NCBI RefSeq assembly: GCF_910592395.1 | Contig: NC_088314.1 | Coordinates: forward strand, 5,210,001-5,270,000 | Length of the DNA stretch: 60,000 nucleotides | DNA from: Lineus longissimus | Lineage: Eukaryota; Nemertea; Pilidiophora; Heteronemertea; Lineidae | Direction of reading: 5' to 3' | Part shown: positions 50,117-60,000 of the stretch, in pieces | Layout: every line of letters starts with the position of its first letter | Position numbering within the stretch: the first letter of the stretch is position 1 | Notes under the pieces: generated by a model | What the model was told of the DNA's origin: nothing | The model's database searches: none | What the model saw: the letters and a program-made list of their open reading frames with translations, nothing else | Translations under genes and position numbers: made by a program

Positions 50117-53100
50117 TTCGATAAAGCAGATCCTGATCGAACTCAGCCTTATCTTGTAACGGAAGTCCTCCAGTGCTTACCTCTCCAAATACGCGGATTT
50201 CCGGCTGCGCAGTAATCGCTGATCAGCGATGATTTTAGACATCGTGACAATTCCGGTATCAATCTGAAAGTGGGCTGATATTTGGCGACTTATCATTGAT
50301 ATTCTGCTCGTGGCTCGAAGACAACGAGGTCTTATCGTCATCATCGGTAGAATATCCATCATTCAGATCATTTCCTGGCAGAGGTCGATGGATCGAAGAC
50401 GGAACGACGGCGACAGTCTGTCCGGTCTGTCCGGCAGTCTCGGGATATTGAGACGTATATACTCAGGCTAGACACTTTTCTTAGCCATCCGTTGAAAATT
50501 TTACAAAGACATCAGACACAACTCATAACGCCCGTTATAGTCACGGATCTACAGCTCGGTATCGACTATCACTAGACGAATCAAGCTATTCAAAAAGATT
50601 TTGGATTTTAATAGGTGGAGGTTTTTTCCCGCACCTCTTTAAATTTCAAGCAAATGCTTATTTGAAAGAAAGCCCTTATTGTTCCTATATAAACATCGTC
50701 TACCAACATCAACCAATGTCAATCGAGCCAATTTATTATCTCCGTCTCATCACCTCTCCGCCCACACACTATCATCATGCGTCCCTTCTCACTGACCACA
50801 CAGCGCACAATATGTCCAAGTCTAACTTCATTATGACCGCGTGTGATGTATCAGGCTGACCATTCATGTCACCCAATCTGATTAGTCCTGCTCTGTTGGT
50901 GTTGTTGCGGATGGATACTAGCCCTTCTCCCCTTATGAGCAGACGTCCTGCCAATTAGAAAAACAGCATGCGCGTCATCTATTCTGGGCTGTCTGCTGGG
51001 ATTGTTAGGACTGCTGCCGCCCTTTTTATCCCGGTCCTCAATCACTTGTCCGTCTGCAACCTGTTCGATATGGAGAATGCAGTAACTATTTCCCAAGCAG
51101 CTTTTATATAATTCTTTGGCCATGCCGGCAATTCGCCGGTGCGGTCTGTAGAACCAAACCAAAGACGGGGATGTACTTGTATTGCGGTAAAAAATAAATC
51201 TGAACACCGGCTGCCCCAATATTTTTCGGTTCCTCTGATGCCACCTCTCTCCCAGCTAGGGCAGGTAAACTCCGCCGGCTTCCAGTCACTTTAATACATA
51301 CAGGATGTTTTCCTATTGAGTGTTGGGGAGCTCATCGAGGGTGGGGGGGATGCGGTACATTTTACTCGGTACGTCATCACCGAAGTATCCGCTGCGGACT
51401 CCCCGAAGGCAGCTGCATGGCACTCTTCCATCCATTGATTACCATCATTCAGTGTCTCCGGATGCGGCAGACGCAACCTATAGTGACGAGGCCTCCCGAT
51501 GGGTAGTTTCCGGAGTATCTGATCCAATCCCGTCGATGGGTTAGTCAGCTATAATCTCGGCACTGATTACTTGATGACATTTTCATTACATTTTTTTGCA
51601 GCAGCGAGGATGAATCTGGGAAAACACGATTTTACTAGTAGGGAGCGTGCACCAATATTACATGCCGATGTAACAAAAATCAGGGTCCGTCATTGAAACC
51701 GTATACACCACCAACAAATGTCCAACGACCTCTGATTCTGCAGATTAAGGCTGCTAAGCTCGTCCTATCTTGACAATGATGTTGCAGCCACTGCCCAATA
51801 TGTGCCCAAACACTATCAAAACAACGTACTCCTAAAATCATCACGTTCAACATACAAATCATGTTTACAAAGATGGCCATCATAAAGACATCATAATAAC
51901 CATAACAAAGGGGCACCTGGGGGAGGGCACTAGGATGTGCCCAGTAAATTATTTCCTAGCTTCATGGCAAGAAGATTATATTCGGAGCAGATACTTAGAG
52001 ACGCCACTGAATTCGAGGAAAGGGATTTGTTTGTCAACAGGAAGAGAAGAGACTGGGAGACATTCTGTGTTGTTTTCAAGACGGCCAACGATGTCAAGGA
52101 AGGAAGACAACGCCAAAATTGTCGAGGAAGAGGACAATGATTTGCAGCTGTACTTTGACTGGTTACATCGTATAAGCAGAAAGACGGATGCCTACTCTCT
52201 CATATCGAGTTCTATCACCAGGGGCTCTCATTAACTTGCATGTGATTCCAAGTCCAGCCTCTCTGGACCCATTAGCCAGGGAACGCTTCGACCAGTTCAG
52301 GCAAACCTCTTCCTCTAATGAAACGCATACTTCTTTTGCCTTGACAGGGAGAAGCTATCATTCTAACCCTGCAACGCTGTTCCGTGTCCCTTTTTTAATA
52401 CGAATACGCATGATTTGTTGTTTTTCTGCCTCCACTGGGTGCTCTTCAGCGGATCTGTTGAAACCAACTCACGTATTCTGCCTTAGATCTGCAACCCAAG
52501 GAATTTCCCTCGGTACAACATTCAGTGAGGCCACTGATTAATAATTGACAAAAACCGTCTGAATACTTCTTCTATCTCCTTCATGTCATACGCAGCATGA
52601 ATATGAAATTATCTTTAAAGTGAAGGAAGCAAATAGCTTTTTCTTAATCCTTTCTTAGCATGTTACTTACTAAATGTCAGTTGAAGGCTTTGGGGATTGG
52701 AGAATGTCGCAACCCTGGGCTTTTACAAGAACCTGCGATGTCGTCTTCTTTCGGAGCAAGGATGTGTTTAAGAGGGGCATTTACATGTATCTAGCGCCGG
52801 GCGCATAACTTGCAAGTCTACAAATAGTATCTTCTCGGCGGCAGGGCAATACACAAATGAACATCTGCTGAACTCAGAATTTGCGGTAAACAATATCTGT
52901 TGAGGAAAATTCCATTCTCGGAGAAAGTCATCCACTCGGTTATATCAACGGGACTCAAACCCACCACATAGAGATGCTAATTTCTAATCAGAGGTCGATC
53001 TAACCGTACCAATCCGCTAGTTTCGATGGATCTCTAATGGACTGTCTCATTGTCTTTCGCGTGGACGGCTTTAGGGAGGTCTCTACAGTACGTGTGTTCT

Positions 53101-56100
53101 TCTGTTACTTCCATTTCAAGTAATGGTGACAGACAACATTATGGATGTGACGTGTTTGTCAATATTGCTAGTTACGACCCCGGGGCATGCGATTAGGCAG
53201 TTAGGACCTCATGAACGAGTATGTCAAAGGATGGTTGAGACATATCTCATGTCTGGTTCGCGGCTTCTTGTCTGCGTAAATTGTCATAACCCGAGGTCAT
53301 TTTAGAAAAAGAAATGTTTGCCAAGAGATCATGCAATTGGAATTCACTTTCTTTACAGCTATGAAAACAACATGACCTTGAAGTCTGCGAAGATAACACA
53401 CTTCACCTGACCAGCTGACAGGAGAAGCTTCGCGTTGCAAAATACGCCGACTTGTTGCGCAATTGCCTCCTCTAATACGGTTCCCGATTGTCTCTTGTCA
53501 CTTAACTTCTAATATCATATAATTGTATATTGTAATTTTGTATCCCTTGCAAACACGACAATGTTCTTAAGCATGTTTCGCGGAGCAACTTCTTTCGTAT
53601 ATATATTGTCTATGACATCGCTGGAGAATGTCTGCCTATCGATGGCATCAGTGTCATATCACGATATGTCTCCAGTGATTGCAAAACAACAAGCAAAGAC
53701 CAAAGGTCATTTCAGCTTGTTTTTGATGAGAGGCACAGTCTTAATCTGTGTAACGATGCATCATGGTTTAAATACAAAAAGAATATGAAACAGACGAGGG
53801 GCTTTGTAATGCATTGAGCTATGTTACAGACTATAAAGCATCTGACATGTCTGACGATTCATTGTTAGAGATAGCGGCATTCCGATTTTTTCCCAATAGA
53901 ACGTCAAGAACAGGCTTCCACGCGGCTGACTTTTATTTAGGTGCCATCCAATCGGGTTATGATTAACAAGGGTAGGTATTGGTGAGACCAGCATACCAAA
54001 ATCCCGCTGGATACTTGGAGCCCATCTCATTATTCAAATGTCCTGCTAGGGACTACTGTGGATCCGAGGCGTGATGTTATTTTCCCAGAAGAAATTGATA
54101 TATGGCCTGTAATTGCCAATCATATTAATACTGGGGAGGATCTAGCGCTTCCAGGGAGTCCGGGTACTTAAGAGGCTCTCCGTACGATACCCGAGGGAAC
54201 ACGAGAGCAGAAACCTAGCTCTCTCAAATCCACGTCTATTCAAGGGATGTTGATCGCAACTTAGCCAATTTCGATTGAGAGGGTAGAATGTTATGGTCAT
54301 TTTGGAAATCGATTGATGCCCTTTTTGTATCCTGTTGGTGAGCATTTTGGGAGCTGTCCATGCTAAGAATCATAGTATAATATTCACGGTGACGAATATG
54401 GGGTGAAAATGTATACGATATTTTGGAGCTTTTGGGCATAATACTGTGTAACAGGATAAAGTAAAAACGTGGGACACGAGGTTGAACAATAGTGGTGACT
54501 GCACTGTATAGTTAACTGATGGATTGAGATTGCAACATTGTCCCCAGTTTAAAGGGATGCCACTTCAAACCACAGAGGGTTGCAATGGCCTACTTTCCAC
54601 CGTGAATCTTTCGTAAAAGTTGGTTAGTTAGACAGTTTTGCCCATTTACCCTAATAAATCTCTTAACGTAAACTTGCATACGTAGATCTAGCCAAAGGTC
54701 AGGCAAATAGGCAAATTGACTTTACCCTCATGCTTCAATATTGATTCTCCACCCTTGCATATACACTCTTGTGAATGATCTGGACAGTATGTCAAGACAA
54801 TTGTCTTAGTGAAGCAAACGGATATTGATCCAAAATGACCTGATAAGTAGTCAATAGACGCACACTTTCATCATTGATTCGTTAATCATCGAATATTAAT
54901 CGCACTTGTCTCGTGTGCGGATGGTGTACTTAGCCTTGTGAAGGTACGTGTATAAAGGTCCCGAGTTGTCCGATTTGCGGTGCGTTTTCCGTTTTTTCAC
55001 GCCGCAATTTGGTGTATATATCAGTTCAGCAGGGGCGTAGTAACTGGAATCAAAGTTCCTTGGAAACTGTGTCCTGACAACAGCCAAATGCTGACAAGAG
55101 ACGTTTCGCTAGACAATTGCTTGCTTCGTTGTCGCACTGACATGCAATCTTTACCACCAGCTTTTCCAGAAAACGGATGACGTGCACATCTCCTAGCCTC
55201 ATCGCATCACCATTTCATAGAATGATCCGCCACAGAAACAAATGGGAAATTAATTACACCTGAGTCAAATCGATGCCATATAATGATATTAGGGATCAGG
55301 TTCCTCCCGAGATAGAACTCAGATCGAACGCACGATGACGCTTTGTCGGTGCTCGATTGAGATGATAGGCACGTTTCGCAACCCCTACCAACCACTAAGT
55401 ACATTGTCGAATTAAGAGGTCCAGTCGTCAGTCACTTGCTAATTCATTAAATAATCCTCTGGACTTAGTTGTACGAGGAACCGGGTAAATTTTTGATAAA
55501 GTCTTGATAAAGTACATTTACATAGGCCTAATACAATGTACATGTCTTGATGACTCCACAGGCCGTCGTACTTGTACTTCGTACGTCGTCGTCGCATGGA
55601 ATGCGAAACCTGTCTAGATTTAGGAGTTCAATCCGGAAGGTGAATGAAATGGATTTTCTGTTTCTCAGCAGACGTCTAAAAGTTAATGATGCGTGCGCTG
55701 TGTTCTAATTTCCTTATTGTTTCACTTTGGGTAAAGATTTCCGTTAATGAGAAATGGCGTCAACCATTCGACCATGTTTGAAGTGATGGGGAGCAATTGA
55801 TGAACTTTTGTTTGTCACTATTCATGGTTGACTGAGTTGAAGGAATTGGTGTTGGTTGTCTCACTAAACACTACGAGGGTTGAGCTAATTTAGGCGAAAT
55901 GACAGTTCCACCCGAGCGATGTTTGGAGAGAGAACCGAAGCCGACAGTGAGGTATCAATTTTATTCTAGAACACTTCAAAACAATCGGAAGCAGGTTGAT
56001 GTTCTCAGTGGCTCCTTATATATTATGAGCGACTGTGACATGTTTTTAGAGACAACCTCTATGAATCAGTTCCTCCAGTTTCCTCTCCCCGGGCATCGCT

Positions 56101-57556
56101 TTCATCATAGAATCCGATCAGATAACCCTGAACAAATATGGCGATATGTCTTCATCAGCCTATACCCCAATCATTTACACGGTATATTCATTATTTCTCG
56201 CTTTGTAAGTCGATCCCCTCCTGAGATGTGTGAGATTACGCGCGAGACAGATAGTCATTCGGGGAGGTTGGTCAAGAACTTTACAGTACACTGCCATCCA
56301 TTAAGCACAGTGAGACCAAATTTGAGATTACATATTTAATATATATCATTCCAATAAAAGCCATACCCTGCAGCTGTAGTTTCATTCCATTTCTCATTTG
56401 TTTACCCGAGTTTTCTACAATAGTTCCGAGAGGGAGAGCTGAGAGTTCACCTCGTACTCGCAAATGCAACAAAAAGTAAAACAAATATTGAAATTTTGAA
56501 ATGGCATTCGCCGTGTTTACGGTGCAACAGAAGATTTAACACATATATAAAGAATGTCTATATTTTTCACAACTATTGTATTTACTTCATTAAATGTGAA
56601 ATATCAATTCACCATCACGTATCAACGACCAGGCATGGTCGATAATCTGTATCAAGCTTGAACGAAAAAAGACATCAACTCCGTCCATTATTCTACATGT
56701 AAAACACCTTGGTTGCAGTGAAGCGTTGTTTTTAATGTAAAATGCATTAGACATCGTTTTGGCCGCAGCGGTTTTCCGGTGTCGCGGTGTCGCAATAGTA
56801 ACCGATTCGCTTGGTATACAATGCTAATATCCATGTGAACTTGCCATCTCTTTTCCATCCCGAAATAATGTTCAAAAGCATTCAAGTTCGAATGCCTCAC
56901 GGGAATAAATCTAAACAATTCGAATTACTTGATTAAAATGTCATTCGATATCCAAGAACATAGATATCATTGGCGATCAATCATAAGGTGTAATTTTGGC
57001 ACTTTTGTGTTTATTTTAAATCCCTTTGACGTCAGAGACAGTGTTTCCTGCCCATTATTAACATTAGATCCAATAATTTTGAACTCAAGTGCGCGGCAAA
57101 AGGTCGGCCTGATTTTCCAATATTTCACCTTGAAATCAGACTCCTTCAGGGCCAATGTCTTCAAAAGCTACATTTAGCCTGCTGATGTTACCAAACCCTG
57201 TCTTCTCCACACTGAGCGCTTCCAGTGAGAGTATCAGCTAAGCCTGATACCCTGGACACGAATAAAGTGGCAATAATGAAAATACGATACATGCATTAAT
57301 AAAAAGCAATAACTGAAGTCAATGAGTCAATGATGAAATTGACGTTGCCAAGCATGAATAGCATGCATATATTGTCGATTTGTTCTTTTGTCAACTTGCC
57401 ACCAATGGACAACGAACCAAGGTCAATATTTATAAACGATACGATGGTGAATGCATTGATACACTGTGCACTCCCATGCATTTCAAAAGTGATGACATGG
57501 CAAGTATGCTGGAGTATTTAAAAGGAGAAGTACAGTATTCGGTCATCAAGCAGGAG

Positions 57557-58130
57557 GCGTGGTGTTTTCCTAAGATGGCGTTTTCCTCAGAGCTACTAAA
57601 GCATAAAAGGTATTTTCTGAGAATCAGTATAAAAGCATGGTGTTTTCCTAAAAAGTATTAACGCAATTTTCCGAGAAAGTCAGCATGGTGTTTTCCTAGG
57701 AAGAATAAAAGTATGGTGTTTCCTAAGAAGTATTAATAAATCCATGGCAGTTTCCTAAGAAGTATCAAAGCATGGTGTTTTCCTAGGAATCATTATGGTT
57801 TCCAGAGAGTAAGCATGGTGTTTTCCTAGGAATCATTATGGTTTCCAGAGAGTAAGCATGGTGTTTTCCTAGGAATCATTATGGTTTCCAGAGAGTAAGC
57901 ATGGTGTTTTCCTAGGAATCATTATGGTTTCCAGAGAGTAAGCATGGTGTTTTCCTAGGAATCATTATGGTTTCCAGAGAGTAAGCATGGTGTTTTCCTA
58001 GGAATCATTATGGTTTCCAAAGAAGTAAGCATGGTGTTTTCCGAAGAAGTAAGCATGGTGTTTTCCAAAGAAGTGAGCATGGTGTTTTCCGAAGAAGCAT
58101 AAATGCACCCATGGTGTTTCATTGGAAGTA
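57557..58130. repeat. Minisatellite, 43-bp unit with degenerate flanks
   Basis: Five identical 43-bp units start at 57770, 57813, 57856, 57899 and 57942, each beginning GCATGGTGTTTTCCTAGGAA and ending CCAGAGAGTAA. A sixth begins at 57985 with a changed end. Shorter units of about 24 bp built on the same core (GCATGGTGTTTTCC) follow to about 58130, and irregular copies of the core precede from 57557. The sharp contrast between the homogenised centre and diverged edges is typical of an actively expanding tandem array. It sits about 0.8 kb downstream of exon 1 in the receptor's first intron. Confidence 0.93.
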
Positions 58131-58959
58131 TCAATAAATTCATGCAATGAAGGCCTACTCGGTCCCGGTGTAGAAGTTTAAAATGTCCTAGGATAAAATG
58201 TCCGGGAACAAAGGATTCTATTATGCGCTTCAATCTCTGAGCTATTGACTGTCAGGGTCTCAATAGAACCATATTGCAGAATACAATAGGGCCGGACACT
58301 TTTTCCAGGGGGGACACTTTTTACTTTTACACCGGCACTCGGTCTAATCGTAGCTCCAAGGGAATTCATTTAACTGGTGGACTAATTACTTCAAAGCATA
58401 TAGAACGAAGCGATGATGACAGGGAACAATTGTGGAAGTGTGGGTTGGAACGAGACACTAAGATACCCATTAGCTGTTTTCATGGCATTATTGGGATACA
58501 AATCGATGAACGCCTGACAATTCATTACCGGGAAAGTGTTCAATATTTGTTAAGGTGATGCGTGGTTTTGGGATCTGTTGCGCTGAAAATATCGGTACCG
58601 TTGCGCACACTTCCGACTCCCACTCCGACTTCAACTCAAAGATAGAATTACAGCTATAGTGATATCTTCGATTTAACTTAACTGAGAAACAATTTCATAT
58701 TGATATAGGCTACCAGTTGTATTTGTAAAATAGTGTTTTTGAATTCCAAAAAGGGTCCGAGAATAAGACGAATAAAACGAATGAAACGAAGTCGTTATCA
58801 TGGAGGGGGGAGGATTTACGGCGGATAGCCGTTTTGACCCTCGTCAATTTCTTTGCGAGGATACCTTATTTTTAGTATGTGATTTGTTTTTTAGTTACTA
58901 ATCTGCAACAAAATATTTCAGGTTAATCCTGAGACAGGATTTTTTAAAACTGTCCCTAC
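58131..58959. other. Proximal part of intron 1, nothing recognised
   Basis: Between the 43-bp array and the exon 1 donor. Short open frames on both strands without motifs. Confidence 0.6.
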
Positions 58960-59427
58960 CTTGAAAAGCCTTAGCACGTTTGCAACCATGATAGATACGA
59001 CACTGTTGGACGCCCCGATGACCCCCACCACAGGCTTCGACGGTAAATAAGTAGGGGCCTCCCCGTTATCACATTGGTAATCCGCTAAGTCTATGGTGCT
59101 CATGTGGCCCTTTATGAAATCCATAGATTGTTCCAAAGCATAAGTATCACGCGAACACGTGTCCAAAACGTGCAACCCCAGCGTAATATTCGGCAACAGG
59201 TGTTTACGATCTGCGTTTATTTTTTCAACGGCGTATAACATTGCTTCCAAACGCTGAATCCCTTTTTCCTTTTTTATGGGGCCACACATGGTCCCTGCGG
59301 TTCCCTTTTCGTGCATGGGAAACAACCCCCCAATGACAATATCTCCGTCAAGTTTGATCTTTTCCGCGCCGTGGCACATCCGAAGAAACAAACAAAAAGA
59401 CAACAAGAGAAGGTGAGATTTCTTCAT
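58960..59427 (-). CDS. Metabotropic glutamate receptor, coding exon 1 (signal peptide and N-terminal ligand-binding lobe)
   Basis: This exon encodes residues 1-156 of a class C GPCR. The first 20 residues (MKKSHL, a run of Leu/Phe, ending MCHG) form a signal peptide, so the following domain is extracellular. Family motifs are clear: GIQR near residues 56-59, PNIT and TLG at 79-84, CSRDTYALEQS at 91-101, and GVIGASNSVVSIMVAN at 135-150. R59 aligns with the arginine (R78 of mGluR1) that holds the distal carboxylate of glutamate, and S142 with S165. Cysteines 48, 91 and 119 match conserved disulfide positions, the last being the inter-subunit one. N80 is a glycosylation sequon. The start at 59427 is the first ATG after an in-frame TAG at 59533-59535 and has G at -3. 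The exon ends ...CTTTTCAAG|GTAGGG in phase 0, and the 13 further open codons are intron read-through. The next exon is 50.7 kb away. Confidence 0.96.
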
Positions 59428-60000
59428 GGCGAAGTTGAAGAGAAAGTCGAGTATATCCAGAAAGAAGGAAAGATGACTACACTAATTATAGAAGAAGAGA
59501 ATTTATGTCCTCTCGAGATTTGGTATAGAATTCTATCACTTGATCTGAACGCACCCTGTCCATATTATCGATATTAGTGTGCAAGCTCGCCGAGACTCAC
59601 GGTGTAATGCGGAGGTGTCGCAATCCGCGAGCGTGTGCGTTTTGCTCTGGGAAGCTGGTGGCGCGTTGGTTCGATGCTGTGATTTAGGCTCCATGCATAG
59701 ACGGCAATGTAGTTCGGAGTGTTTGGAGAGTGATATCGATTCCGAGTTGATCGCTATCATATTTTGCGCCGTGGGATATCAGTTGCTAACTATTAAGAAG
59801 CACTGTCCTCTCACAGCTGAAACTTTTCACCGAAGACCAGTCCCACTTATGGGGCTACTGGGTGTTGCATAACATCATTGACACTTTTGATTCGTAACAT
59901 CAATAATACCAACTCCTACTTAGATGTGATATAACTGAATCCAGATTTGGTTTGGACGTCAAGATAACGAAGATTGCTAAGTTCTGATCTAACCAACCAT
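59428..60000 (-). promoter_or_regulatory. 5' flank and likely 5' untranslated region of the receptor gene
   Basis: Immediately upstream of the start codon is a pyrimidine-rich leader (minus strand, CTTTCTCTTCAACTTCGCC before ATG). An in-frame stop lies at 59533-59535. From about 59580 to 59775 CpG dinucleotides are dense (roughly 19 in 190 bp by count), unlike the surrounding sequence. This suggests a CpG-rich promoter, but no TATA box or initiator could be placed. The 5' UTR may also be spliced from an exon outside the window. Confidence 0.35.

Larger units (their letters stand above)
44990..57550. other. Intron 1 segment with no recognised gene
   Basis: Holds a weak direct-repeat pair (45739-45984), a hairpin cluster (46998-47117), a SINE-like element (48825-48902), a C-run (50102-50116) and a GC-richer stretch at about 50870-51545 with overlapping open frames on both strands. 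No known protein family was recognised. Confidence 0.5.

Noticed and set aside
50870-51545. GC-richer patch with open frames on both strands, possible mobile-element gene
   Set aside because: No transposase, reverse transcriptase or other known domain could be read, and no terminal repeats were found.
55899-56339. 146-codon plus-strand frame
   Set aside because: Its composition looks like random translation. There are no family motifs and no flanking splice sites consistent with an exon.
57770-58027. Possible CRISPR-like array
   Set aside because: The units are contiguous with no unique spacers and the host is an animal. It is a minisatellite.
58918-58959. Extension of exon 1 by 13 codons beyond LRLFK
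   Set aside because: A consensus AAG|GTAGGG donor lies at the point where the family sequence continues in exon 2, and the extra codons match nothing in mGluRs.

Overview
This window is genomic DNA from an animal, most likely a marine invertebrate. It is AT-leaning with long spliceosomal introns (GT-AG, pyrimidine tracts), tRNA-derived SINE-like elements, minisatellites and frequent TACATGTA-type palindromes. There is no bacterial gene organisation. The species cannot be fixed from the sequence; a lophotrochozoan or invertebrate deuterostome is plausible.

Only one gene can be read with confidence. It is a metabotropic glutamate receptor (class C GPCR) on the minus strand, and the window holds its 5' part. 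Exon 1 (58960-59427) encodes a signal peptide and the first third of the Venus-flytrap ligand-binding domain. A first intron of 50,701 bp follows. Exons 2 to 5 (8042-8258, 3687-3974, 3227-3364, 1460-1654) complete most of that domain. Next comes a tandem pair of alternative exons, 6A (237-390) and 6B (26-179). The reading frame is continuous across every junction and gives about 487 residues. The last part of the extracellular region, the cysteine-rich domain and the seven-helix domain must lie beyond position 1.

The most interesting signal is the 6A/6B pair. Both exons are 154 bp, start and end in the same phases, and encode alternative versions of the same 50-residue segment (36 of 50 residues identical). 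The intron between them is only 57 nt. Because 154 is not a multiple of 3, using both or neither shifts the frame. This is the signature of mutually exclusive splicing. Separately, the lysine that contacts the distal carboxylate of glutamate in vertebrate mGluRs (K409 in mGluR1) is alanine here, while the other main ligand-contact residues are kept. This raises the possibility of altered ligand recognition.

The rest is intronic or 5' flanking DNA. Intron 2 has a 42-bp minisatellite and a tRNA-derived SINE head. Intron 1 has a 24-copy 16-bp minisatellite, a 43-bp array near exon 1, diverged local duplications, G-runs able to form quadruplexes, a hairpin cluster, another SINE-like element, and one weak candidate for the first exon of a nested plus-strand gene near 44.7 kb. 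A CpG-dense stretch lies upstream of exon 1. No transposase, reverse transcriptase, CRISPR array or rRNA was recognised.
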